Shown here piece by piece: positions 1 to 7,964 of a stretch of DNA of 64,000 bases. The DNA lies in assembly GCA_035627615.1 (NCBI GenBank), contig DASPLL010000048.1, positions 1 to 64,000 of the forward strand. Direction: 5' to 3'. A model generated the notes under the pieces. It saw nothing but the letters and a program-made list of their open reading frames with translations. It made no database searches and was not told the origin of the DNA. The stretch comes from BRH-c25 sp035627615 (lineage in GTDB: Bacteria; Bacillota; Clostridia; Lutisporales; Lutisporaceae). A program made the translations under genes and the position numbers. The stretch's first letter is position 1. Each line of letters begins with the position of its first letter.

Positions 1-212
1 ACACTAAGGCTTCCGCCATCCGTCCAGCTGGAGAAGGTATAGCCGTTGTTGGCTGTTGCTTCCACTGTAACCGATGTTCCTTCCGCATGCGTACTGCCGC
101 CCATAACCGTAACCTCACCGCCTGCAGCGGGATTTGCCGAGACGCTGACTGTGTGGCTGGCAGGCGGTATCGCTTCAAACTCCGCCGTCACCGTCACATT
201 TGCCGCAGGCAT
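1..212. repeat. Copy 1 of a near-identical internal DNA repeat
   Basis: This stretch matches 757-968 with only about five differences in 212 bases, at an offset of exactly 756 bp (252 codons). It encodes part of an InlB-like unit of the surface protein. Identity at the DNA level, including silent positions, implies recent duplication or gene conversion. The repeat may continue beyond the window edge. Confidence 0.9.
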
Positions 213-3200
213 TACAAAGGACGCGGTGCTCCCTGTAACGGTAAGGATATAATCCATACCGCCGTAGCTGTATTTCAGGCTTCCTGCTTTCAGTTGCTTT
301 CCTGGATCCGGTTCCACGGTCAGGTAGATGGTCTCTACGGCTGCCGCTGAAGTGGGTGAAGCCGTGATTGTGCCTCCGGTGATTGTTCCTGTGCTTACGA
401 TATAGGTTGTCGGCGGTATTGCCGTCAGAGTGATATTCACACCCGATGTAATTGCGCCTGCCGTCACGTTTACATTTGTGACACTTCCGCTGTTGTAGCC
501 CGATTTGCTTGCTGTCACGGTATAGCCTGTTCCTGCGGGCACATTGCCAATACTGTAGCTTCCACCGTCAATCGTTGTAGTTGAATACACGCTGCCGCTT
601 ACTGTCAGGCTCACATTGGCCTCGGAAACAGGATTGACATCATCCGTGACCATACCTGTGATGGTACCTGTGGTTACAGGCTGAGAGTCCACCTGGAAGT
701 TGGCCGTCAAATGGATATCCTCCGTCCCCATCGTGAAGCTGTAGACGCTGCCGGTGACACTAAGGCTTCCGCCATCCGTCCAGCTGGAGAAGGTATAGCC
801 GTTGTTGGCTGTTGCTTCCACTGTAACCGATGTTCCTTCCGCATGCGTACTGCCGCCCATAACCGTAACCTCACCGCCTGCAGCGGGATTGGCCAAGACG
901 CTGACTGTGTGGCTGACGGGCGGTATCGCTTCAAACTCTGCCGTCACCGTCACATTTGCCGCAGGCATGGTGAAGTCAGTGGAAGCACTGCTTGCGTCAT
1001 CGAAGGTGCCGCCATTGGTGGAAGTCCAGCCTTCGAAAGAATAGCCGCTTGAGGCGGTGGCCGAGATCGGAATGACCGCGCCCGTCTCATATTTGCCTGA
1101 AGCATCTGCGTCGATGCTGCCGCCTGTGCCGGCCTCAACCGACAGGTTCCAGGCCTTTACGAAAACGGTATTGCCATTAACGGAGTACTCAAAATAACCG
1201 GTGGTGCTATTGAGCGTACCGTCTCCGATATTGAGGGATACCTCATCCCATTGACTGTAGTCATATATTACGATATATGATACCGCAGAGATGGCTTTGC
1301 CCACTGTAACCGTGCTGCCGTATTCGACATACACGCCGTATGAATCATCGCCGTTTGCCGTTACATTTCCGCCTATCGTGACATTTCCGCCGTCGTAGGC
1401 ATACACGCCGTATGAATCGTCACCGTTTGCCGTTACATCGCCGATTACTGTGACCGTGCCGTCGTAGGCATACACGGCACAACTTTCTTCGCCCTCCGCC
1501 ATAACGTCACCGGTGACCTCGACCTCGCCGTCATAGGCGTACACGGCATAAGAGTAGTCGCCGTCCGCTTGGACGCTGGTGACGGTCGCGCCGCCGTCGT
1601 TATAAGCGCAAACGCCGTAATAATCAGCATTTATATTAAGCTCGCCGGAGCCGGCAAGGTTTAAATTGCCGCCGTCTTCCACCGTCAGCGCTGTGTTCAA
1701 GCCATCAACAGTCAGGTTCAATATATAGCCGTTCGTATCAAGGGTGACGTTGATCCCGTCGATTTCGACCGGGTCCATATAGGTAAAGCTGTCCGTCAAT
1801 TTGATGACGCTGCCGTCTTCGATGTTATCCAGCGCGTCAGAAAACTCGGAAGCACTGCCCGCCTCAATCGCGGGCTTCGCTTCAAACACCGCTGATACCG
1901 TTACATCGGCTGCCGGCATTACAAAGGACGCGGTGTTCCCAGTAACGGTAAGGGGATAATCCGTACCGACGTAACTGTATTTCAGGCTTCCTACCTGAAG
2001 CTGCTTTCCCGGAGACGGTGTGATTGTCAGGGTCACCGTGATCCCCTCCGCCGCAAGCGCCGGGGAAGCGGTGATGCTGCCGCCGGTCATGGACGGAATG
2101 TTTACGGCATAGCCGGCAGCAAAGTTTGCTGTGACGGTGGTTGCATTCGCCGGCATGGTAAATGTGGTGGAGGCGCTGCTTGCGTCATCAAAGCTGCCGC
2201 CGTTCGAGGAAGTCCAGCCGGAAAAAACATTACCGGTGCCGGGTTCGGCGCCGATGCTGACCGCGGCGCCCGCTTCATAGGTTCCGGTCTCCCCTGTTGC
2301 GATGCTGCCGCCTGCGCCGGCCTGCAGGGTTAAAACATATTCAGGTGCGGGATGAATCGTGAGCGTGAAATCTTTCTTATCGCTTCCATAATCATTGTAT
2401 GCTGTAAGCTCAAAGGTATAATCCGTGTCCGCGTCAATCTCCACAGAGGGCGTACCGTAGATTGTGCCGTTCCAATAATCCAGATAAAGTCCGTCGGGCA
2501 GACTGCCGCTTGAAATATACCAATAAATGTCGGGTTTTCCAGTGGCCTCGAGCTGGAAGGAATAATTCTCGCCCTCCGTGGCATAGGGCAGGCTTGCTGT
2601 GGTGATCACCGGCTCTTCCGGCACAACAACAAGGGTTAATTCCTGCGTGTCGTTGCCTCCGGCGTTTGCAGCCTGGACTGTGAAGGTGTACGTGCCCGCC
2701 GATGCCGGTGTGCCGGAGATCACGCCGCCTGCCGAAAGGGAGAGCCCGCCGGGCAGGCTGCCTGACGTAACGCTCCACGCAGCGGAGGCGTTGCTGCCGT
2801 GGGCAAGCTGCTGGGAATAGCTTACGGTCACCGTGCCGGCGGGCAGGATTGTCGTGGTGACGGTCGGCATGGTGATATCTTCAAAATCCGCTGACACCGT
2901 CACGTCCTCAGCAGGCATGGTGAACGTGGCGGTGTTCCCCGTGACGATGAGAAAATGATCCTCGCCGTCGTTGTATTTAAGCGTTCCGTTCTTATATAAC
3001 TTACCTGCATTGGGCGTGACCGTCAGTGTGACCGTGTCTCCTTCCTCCGCCGGCGCAGGGGAGGCTGCGACACTGCCGCCGGTCATTGCGGAAGAATCGG
3101 TAACGGCATAGGTCGGAACCGTTTGAAATTCTGCCGTGACAGCGGTGTCGGCCGCAGGCATTGTAAAGGTCGTGGAGGCGCTCTCCGCATCCCCGAAGCT

Positions 3201-5066
3201 GCCGCCGGCCGGGGAGGTCCATGTGTCAAAGTCATACCCCGTGACGGTATCGGCGGCAATGAGGCTGATGACCGCACCCGCCTCATATGTGCCGGTGGTG
3301 ACGGCTGTTCCGCCGATGCCGGCCAAACCGCCCGGGCTGTGGTCGACATCCAGCGCCCATCCCTTGACATGGATGGCGGTGCTGCCGTTTACATATTCAA
3401 AGTAGCCGGTCGTTTCATTGAGCGTGCCGCCGCCGGGACTGAATGTGATTTCCGGATAATTGTATATTTTTATGTAACTGGCTGCGTCAATGGTTTCCAC
3501 TGTGGCAGTGCCGGAGCCAGAGGCCGCCACGCCGGTATTATCGGTGCCGCCCGCCGCCGAGACGTTGCCCGCCGTGACCATCCAGCCGGAACCGGAAGCA
3601 GACACGCCCCTGATAGAGGAGGAGGCGCCTGTTGCCTCGACGTCGCCGCCCACTGTGACCGTGCCATTATAGATTTCCACGCCTGTGGCGCTTCTTTCGG
3701 AGCTGGTTGCCGAAACATCACCGTCCACCGTAACCGTGCCGCCGTTATAGATATTGGCACCCCGTACGGAACTGGAGCTGGTGATCGAAAGGTTTCCGTC
3801 TACCGTGACTGTGCCGCCGCCTGAAATATACGTACCGCTGTATGTATACGTGTCACTGGGCGCGTTCACTGAGAGGTTGCCGGTCACCTCAACCGTGCCG
3901 CCGCCGTAGATATACGCGCCGCTGCTGGTCGCCGAGACGTCGCCGCCCACCTTGACCGTACCGCCGCCGTAGATGTAAGCGCCGTAGACGTCCGCCAGGA
4001 TGTTTTCGTCCACTGTGATCGTGCCGCCGCCGGAGATGTAAGCGCCGGAAGTGTAAGTGCCTGAGCCGGTGGCCGAGATGCTGCCGCCCACCGCTATCGA
4101 GCCGTTACTGGAGGCGGTGATCAATGCCCCATAGGAATTGGTTCCGCTTACAGTGACGTCGCTGCCTATCGTGATCGAGTGACCGGAGCCGAAGCCGATG
4201 GATGCGCCCGTTCCGTTGGTCGCCGTGACGCTGCCGTCCACCGTGACCGTGTTGCCGCTGCCGCCGTTGATGGATACGCCCCTATTAGCAGCCGAAACAC
4301 TGCCGGTCACGGTAACCGTCGTGTCGGCGCTGGATTCAACACTAACACCATAGGAGTTACTGCCGTTGGCCTCAATAGAGCCGTTTACGGTGACCTCCGA
4401 GCCGGAGCCGGCGTTGTCCATACGCACGCCATAGCAAGAACTGCCGTTCACCGTGATGTCACCGTTTACGGTGACGATGCTCCCGTTTCCATCCGCGCTT
4501 GCGCCGTAGATGCCAGTATAAATTGTGTTCACAGTGATGTCTCCGTTTACGGTGACATGGCCGCCGTCGTCAGCAAGTACGCCGTAGGATATATTGCTTA
4601 CATTGTTAACGGTCGCGCTGCTGCCGGCTCCGGAGACGGACACCTGTCCGTTATTCACATTCAGCACACCGCCGTTGACCGGAGCGATGCTGCTGCCACC
4701 GAAGATGTTTAAGTAACTGTTTACAGTCATTGCACCGCCGGATTCAGCATGCGTGTTGATTATACTGATCACACCCCTGGAGGTGTCGCCTACCCATATG
4801 CCTCCGATACTGAGATTATGCCCGTTCAAATCGAATGTGACGTTCTTGCCATCAAAGTTGCCCATGAAGTTGTTTCCTGGGATGGATATATCGGCCGCTA
4901 GTTTTATTGTGTCGCCGTCCTCTAAGGCATTGATCCGATCGTAGAGGCCAAATACGGTGCTGACCTCATGCGTTCCTGCCGCCATGACTGGCAGGCTGAC
5001 TGTCGTCAGCAGGAAAACTGCCAGTGCGATGCTGACGGCAAGTCTGAAAATTCTCTTCTTTTTCAT
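1..5066 (-). CDS. Giant secreted repeat-rich surface protein (3' end beyond window)
   Basis: The frame stays open from an ATG at 5066, preceded by GGAAGGAG, to the window edge, giving at least 1,688 residues. Residues 1-30 are a signal peptide (MKKKR, hydrophobic core, VMAAG). About 60-525 is a parallel beta-helix-like run of short 'TVNGDI/TVTGSVSA' repeats. About 590-728 holds InlB B-repeat-like units (GYxFxxW...TFTMPAxxxTVTAxF). About 733-908 holds two He_PIG-type Ig domains ('SGSLPGGLSL...GTP'). More InlB-like units follow, then a second, smaller beta-helix (about 1066-1308), further InlB-like units and a carboxypeptidase-regulatory-like Ig domain ('GTITGMVTDD', about 1457-1560). This suggests a cell-surface adhesin or stalk; ligand and anchor are unknown because the C terminus is missing. 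A sampled stretch has GC of about 55%, well above the neighbours, which may mean transfer. Confidence 0.9.
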   Translation of the reverse strand, partial: MKKKRIFRLAVSIALAVFLLTTVSLPVMAAGTHEVSTVFGLYDRINALEDGDTIKLAADISIPGNNFMGNFDGKNVTFDLNGHNLSIGGIWVGDTSRGVISIINTHAESGGAMTVNSYLNIFGGSSIAPVNGGVLNVNNGQVSVSGAGSSATVNNVSNISYGVLADDGGHVTVNGDITVNTIYTGIYGASADGNGSIVTVNGDITVNGSSCYGVRMDNAGSGSEVTVNGSIEANGSNSYGVSVESSADTTVTVTGSVSAANRGVSINGGSGNTVTVDGSVTATNGTGASIGFGSGHSITIGSDVTVSGTNSYGALITASSNGSIAVGGSISATGSGTYTSGAYISGGGTITVDENILADVYGAYIYGGGTVKVGGDVSATSSGAYIYGGGTVEVTGNLSVNAPSDTYTYSGTYISGGGTVTVDGNLSITSSSSVRGANIYNGGTVTVDGDVSATSSERSATGVEIYNGTVTVGGDVEATGASSSIRGVSASGSGWMVTAGNVSAAGGTDNTGVAASGSGTATVETIDAASYIKIYNYPEITFSPGGGTLNETTGYFEYVNGSTAIHVKGWALDVDHSPGGLAGIGGTAVTTGTYEAGAVISLIAADTVTGYDFDTWTSPAGGSFGDAESASTTFTMPAADTAVTAEFQTVPTYAVTDSSAMTGGSVAASPAPAEEGDTVTLTVTPNAGKLYKNGTLKYNDGEDHFLIVTGNTATFTMPAEDVTVSADFEDITMPTVTTTILPAGTVTVSYSQQLAHGSNASAAWSVTSGSLPGGLSLSAGGVISGTPASAGTYTFTVQAANAGGNDTQELTLVVVPEEPVITTASLPYATEGENYSFQLEATGKPDIYWYISSGSLPDGLYLDYWNGTIYGTPSVEIDADTDYTFELTAYNDYGSDKKDFTLTIHPAPEYVLTLQAGAGGSIATGETGTYEAGAAVSIGAEPGTGNVFSGWTSSNGGSFDDASSASTTFTMPANATTVTANFAAGYAVNIPSMTGGSITASPALAAEGITVTLTITPSPGKQLQVGSLKYSYVGTDYPLTVTGNTASFVMPAADVTVSAVFEAKPAIEAGSASEFSDALDNIEDGSVIKLTDSFTYMDPVEIDGINVTLDTNGYILNLTVDGLNTALTVEDGGNLNLAGSGELNINADYYGVCAYNDGGATVTSVQADGDYSYAVYAYDGEVEVTGDVMAEGEESCAVYAYDGTVTVIGDVTANGDDSYGVYAYDGGNVTIGGNVTANGDDSYGVYVEYGSTVTVGKAISAVSYIVIYDYSQWDEVSLNIGDGTLNSTTGYFEYSVNGNTVFVKAWNLSVEAGTGGSIDADASGKYETGAVIPISATASSGYSFEGWTSTNGGTFDDASSASTDFTMPAANVTVTAEFEAIPPVSHTVSVLANPAAGGEVTVMGGSTHAEGTSVTVEATANNGYTFSSWTDGGSLSVTGSVYSFTMGTEDIHLTANFQVDSQPVTTGTITGMVTDDVNPVSEANVSLTVSGSVYSTTTIDGGSYSIGNVPAGTGYTVTASKSGYNSGSVTNVNVTAGAITSGVNITLTAIPPTTYIVSTGTITGGTITASPTSAAAVETIYLTVEPDPGKQLKAGSLKYSYGGMDYILTVTGSTASFVMPAANVTVTAEFEAIPPASHTVSVSANPAAGGEVTVMGGSTHAEGTSVTVEATANNGYTFSSWTDGGSLS
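757..968. repeat. Copy 2 of the near-identical internal DNA repeat
   Basis: Partner of 1-212 in the same frame. The first 136 bases are identical; the few differences are near 895-955. The 756-bp spacing means recombination between the copies would add or remove 252 residues in frame, changing protein length without breaking it. Confidence 0.9.
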
Positions 5067-5208
5067 AGTTGGTCTCCTTCCATAATTTTACGTTTTTGCT
5101 CAAAATAGACCTTCCGTCGTAATTACGCTGCATACAGCTCGTATGCCTCGCAGGGTCCTCACAAAAGCCGGGTACCAGTATGTATGAAAAATCTACCTTT
5201 CCTTCTTC

Positions 5209-5251
5209 ATTCTACAATTTTCCACTTAACCCCGGCTCAACGGATTATTAA
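5209..5251 (-). promoter_or_regulatory. SARP-type promoter of the surface protein gene
   Basis: Read on the minus strand, there is a -10 hexamer TAGAAT (5214-5209). Upstream of it lie three heptamers at exact 11-bp spacing: TTAAGTG (5229-5223), TTGAGCC (5240-5234) and TTAATAA (5251-5245). The nearest heptamer is 8 bp from the -10, the arrangement described for Streptomyces SARP activators, and there is no good -35. The first 23 bp are nearly identical (21/23) to the element at 6812-6834. The likely activator is the response regulator encoded next door. The leader to the ATG at 5066 would be about 135 nt. Confidence 0.6.
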
Positions 5252-5260
5252 AGGAAAAAA

Positions 5261-5295
5261 CACCTGAATCCCTTACGTTTCAGGGGGTTCAGGTG
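5261..5295 (-). terminator. Rho-independent terminator of the response regulator gene
   Basis: CACCTGAATCCC pairs with GGGGTTCAGGTG (one wobble), and on the minus strand the stem is followed by a TTTTTTCC run. It lies just downstream of the response regulator stop and just upstream of the surface gene promoter, separating the two transcripts. Confidence 0.85.
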
Positions 5296-5354
5296 CTTAA
5301 TGGCATTTTTCCCTATAAAAAATTTTTTCCGAAGCTTTCCGACCGCAGCCGGGG

Positions 5355-6443
5355 TTACCGCAGCAGCTTCCTGAAAGCGTCATCCGGTTGCTGCTTCAGC
5401 TTTTTCTTCAGTTCCTTACTGTAAAGCTCATAGTATTTTACGGCCAGCATCCGCTCATTGGCCAGCAGCAGGATTTCCGCCAGACGGTAGTTCAGCTCCC
5501 TGTGGAGCGGTTCCCTCATAAGCCCTGCCTTCAACCAGTCGATACCCTTACGATAGTTTCCCGTCCCTTTATAATACTCCGCTATTTCAAGCAGCAAGCG
5601 GATAAATTGCTCCTCCAGGAGCAGCCGCTTTCTTTCCACCCAGCCGTATTCCCATCCCGAAAGATACTCCCGCGTATAAAGTCCGGCCGTTTCCTCATAT
5701 TCCAGGATGTTTTCCGGTCCGGCGTCTTCAGACTTCTCTACAAAGCTGCTAAATTTCAAGTAGTCGCAGGTCAGGGCTTTCAGGTTGAATTTATAACCTC
5801 CCCTGTCATAGGTGATAGGTATCCGGATTCCATACAGCAGCAATGCTTTTTTAACATAATGGAGGGTGGTGTTGAAATGTGCCAAAGCCCTGTCTCCGTC
5901 AAACTCCTCCCATATGCTGTCGACTATCTCCCGCCTGCTGACGAAACAGTCTCTTTTGTCGATCAGAAAAGCCAGGAGCTCTTCCGCTTTTTCGGTACGG
6001 AACTTTACGCCTTCTCTTCCGGCGCTTACGCTGAATCTGCCGAAGCACCGGACTTGCATTTCTTCGGATTGCATGGGAAGGCCTTTCCCCTCTATAATCC
6101 GGTCAAGTGTTTCCTTCAATCTTTCAGCCGTCACCGGCTTCATCAGGTAATCAAGGGCGTTCAGACAGAAGGCTTCCACTGCGTATCGGTTATAAGCCGT
6201 TACAAAGACGACGTCGGTCCCTCCCTGCAGGTCCACAATGTGGCTTGCCAGCTCAATACCGTCCATATCAGGCATTTCGATATCCAGAAATACGGCATCC
6301 ACCTTGTTTTCTTTCAGAAACTCCAGCGCTTCCAGCGGCTCGGTGAACTTTCCTTCCACCGATGCCAGGCCGCTGTCCCTGAGCAGCTTTTCCAGCTTGT
6401 CGACAGAGGGCTGCTCATCATCTATGATAATCACCTTTATCAA
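5355..6443 (-). CDS. Response regulator with SARP-like output (receiver + winged helix + BTAD)
   Basis: The 362-residue protein has an N-terminal receiver with the acidic pair D8-D9, phospho-acceptor D54 (FLDIEMPD) and the lysine of LMKP. A winged-helix segment (about 130-220) and a helical bacterial transcriptional activator domain (about 225-360) follow. The start is a TTG at 6443, chosen because GGAGGTG sits 7 nt upstream and the receiver begins at once (IKVIIIDDE). Family members are phosphorylated by a partner kinase and activate transcription from direct repeats. Its own kinase gene, immediately upstream, is destroyed (6457-6797), so it may be orphaned or use another donor. The likely targets are the two SARP-type promoters at 5209-5251 and 6812-6854. 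Confidence 0.92.
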   Translation of the reverse strand: MIKVIIIDDEQPSVDKLEKLLRDSGLASVEGKFTEPLEALEFLKENKVDAVFLDIEMPDMDGIELASHIVDLQGGTDVVFVTAYNRYAVEAFCLNALDYLMKPVTAERLKETLDRIIEGKGLPMQSEEMQVRCFGRFSVSAGREGVKFRTEKAEELLAFLIDKRDCFVSRREIVDSIWEEFDGDRALAHFNTTLHYVKKALLLYGIRIPITYDRGGYKFNLKALTCDYLKFSSFVEKSEDAGPENILEYEETAGLYTREYLSGWEYGWVERKRLLLEEQFIRLLLEIAEYYKGTGNYRKGIDWLKAGLMREPLHRELNYRLAEILLLANERMLAVKYYELYSKELKKKLKQQPDDAFRKLLR

Positions 6444-6456
6444 CTCAAATCACCTC

Positions 6457-6797
6457 CTATATGTTTCGCACTCTCCGGTTGAATATATCCTCCAGCCTGT
6501 CCTCCGGAATACCTTCCCCTGTTCAGCAGCTTTTGAGATAGGGCGCGGACATCCTTGAATGCCTCTGAGAACCTTCTTGCAAGGACAAAGGATTGTAAAA
6601 ACAGCAGTATAAACAAGCCTAAGGGCACCAGCTCGCCCACGTTGCTGACTGGAGTTGTCAAATATGAGGCACATAAATACGAAATACAGACTGCTCTTAT
6701 CCTCACGCCGAAGCAAAAAAATATTCAGGTAATAGAGTACCATAACAGATAAAACGCCGAATAAGAACAAATCCTTGTTCACATCTGAATATCGCAT
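6457..6797 (-). pseudogene. Remnant of a 7TMR-DISM sensor histidine kinase
   Basis: Three pieces of one kinase remain in two or three frames. First is the start of the 7TM domain (DLFLFGVLSVMVLYYL... LLRREDKSSLYF). Second, in another frame, is the last TM helix and its exit (VPLGLFILLFLQSFVLARRF...LSQKLL). Third, in a further frame, is a short EGIPEDRLEDIFN peptide that matches the G1 box region of a HATPase domain. The extracellular sensor, most of the 7TM bundle, the dimerisation domain with its histidine and most of the ATPase domain are missing. About 340 bp remain of a gene normally several times longer. It directly precedes the response regulator, as expected for its former partner. Confidence 0.75.
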
Positions 6798-6811
6798 TAT
6801 CCTCTGATTTT

Positions 6812-6854
6812 ATTATACATTTTTCCACTTAACCATGAATTAACGAATTTAAGT
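6812..6854 (-). promoter_or_regulatory. SARP-type promoter upstream of the kinase remnant/response regulator
   Basis: On the minus strand there is a -10 TATAAT (6817-6812), 8 bp, then TTAAGTG (6832-6826), then TTAATTC (6843-6837) at 11-bp spacing. A third TTAA (6852-6849) is out of phase by two bases. The core 6812-6834 differs from 5209-5231 at only two positions. The predicted start of transcription is within about 10 nt of the first ATG of the remnant, so a deletion has probably removed the original 5' part of the kinase gene but kept the promoter, which can still drive the regulator (autoregulation). Confidence 0.6.
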
Positions 6855-6993
6855 GATAAAAATGAATCTAAAGCCCACTGCCGGAGGGTTAAATGTAATA
6901 TTGCCATGATTTTGTAAAATTAAATTAATATATTCTATACCCTTTCACAATATCGGCTTTGGGAAAGCACATTAACAGTAAGTAAGAAAAAAA

Positions 6994-7037
6994 AAGAGGC
7001 CGGTCCATCTGTCTGCAAACAAATGAACCTGCCTCTT
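6994..7037 (-). terminator. Terminator of ispD
   Basis: AAGAGGC...GGTCCAT pairs with ATGAACC...GCCTCTT around a loop. On the minus strand it is followed by a run of nine T. Confidence 0.85.
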
Positions 7038-7050
7038 GTTTCCAATTTTC

Positions 7051-7749
7051 TTACCTATGGAGTTTTCTTTTGTAATTGAGTATTGATTCTGCAATAATCA
7101 GATCATCAGGGGTGGTTATCTTTATATTTTCATAATCTCCTTCAACCATGTGCACATTTATTCCAAGCTGTTCGACGAGTATTGCGTCATCAGTGCAGGT
7201 TATTCCCTCCTCAAGGGCATTAAGATGCGCCTTTACAAGTATATCAAGCTTAAAGGCCTGGGGTGTCTGTGTTATCCATATACTGTCCCTTCTGGGCGTT
7301 ACCTTTACATTCCGGTTCTCATCGATTATCTTTATAGTCTCTTTAATAGGCACGCCGCAGGATACCGCACCGAAATTCCTTACTCCATCTATACAGCGTT
7401 TAATTACAGCTTCGGTCAGCAGAGGCCGGGCCCCGTCATGAACCAATACGGTATCACAATTGCCGCTGACGTGCATTAATCCGTTATAAACCGAATGCTG
7501 CCGCTCGCTGCCGCCCGCAACCAGTTCTTTCACCTTGCTGTAACCATATTTCTTTATAACATTTGTTCTACAGCTTGCTTCTTCATCCTTATTCAATACG
7601 ACTATTATTTCATCAATCAAGTCACATTTCTGAAATATCTCAATGCTGTGCGCCAGTATCGGTTTGTCTTTAAGCATAAGATACTGCTTGTTCATACTCG
7701 CATTCATCCTTGTGCCCTTTCCTGCTGCCAAAATAATTGCAGTGTTCAT
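7051..7749 (-). CDS. ispD: 2-C-methyl-D-erythritol 4-phosphate cytidylyltransferase
   Basis: IspD couples CTP with 2-C-methyl-D-erythritol 4-phosphate in the non-mevalonate isoprenoid pathway. The 232-residue product starts with the nucleotide-binding signature LAAGKGTRM (residues 6-14) and carries VLVHDGARPL and the C-terminal TTPDDLIIAE typical of the family. The frame is open upstream to 7806, but family length and the MNTAIILAAGKG start favour the ATG at 7749; its ribosome site is weak. It is the last gene of the carD/PIN-TRAM/ispD side of the conserved block; ispF does not follow. Confidence 0.95.
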   Translation of the reverse strand: MNTAIILAAGKGTRMNASMNKQYLMLKDKPILAHSIEIFQKCDLIDEIIVVLNKDEEASCRTNVIKKYGYSKVKELVAGGSERQHSVYNGLMHVSGNCDTVLVHDGARPLLTEAVIKRCIDGVRNFGAVSCGVPIKETIKIIDENRNVKVTPRRDSIWITQTPQAFKLDILVKAHLNALEEGITCTDDAILVEQLGINVHMVEGDYENIKITTPDDLIIAESILNYKRKLHR

Positions 7750-7840
7750 TCCCGTTTCATCCAGTCCTTTCATGAAAAAATGTGACTGCTGCCGCTCTAT
7801 ATACAAGCAAATATGTACAATAATTATTTATACACAAATT

Positions 7841-7877
7841 AATATACCCGGAGTGAAATACTTCACCCTGGGTATAT
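7841..7877 (-). terminator. Hairpin between PIN/TRAM gene and ispD
   Basis: AATATACCCGGAGTGAA and TTCACCCTGGGTATATT form a long near-perfect stem with a four-base loop. The T run after it on the minus strand is weak, so it may be an inefficient terminator or a processing site. Confidence 0.6.
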
Positions 7878-7964
7878 TATAAACCAGCGATTAATAAACA
7901 AGCAAGCAATAAACACACGAAGAATGTACTCAGAACGTTTGCTCACATTTTATATAGTCAATAA

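Noticed and set aside
3123..3824. Open frame on the plus strand within the surface gene
   Set aside because: The minus-strand frame is continuous and domain-rich across the whole region; the plus frame reads as low-complexity Gly/Arg/Ala sequence without a ribosome site.
5067..5208. Possible riboswitch in the 5' leader of the surface gene
   Set aside because: The leader is about 135 nt, but I could not find the conserved core of any riboswitch class I know (c-di-GMP, c-di-AMP, SAM, T-box).
5388..6482. Long open frame on the plus strand opposite the response regulator
   Set aside because: It is antisense to a clear response regulator with receiver and BTAD domains, and its translation shows no family pattern. 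It is a shadow of codon bias.
6440..6706. Intact small membrane protein overlapping the response regulator start
   Set aside because: The frame begins within a kinase TM domain and ends in out-of-frame sequence that overlaps the regulator start; the parts match a larger kinase in separate frames, so it is a remnant.
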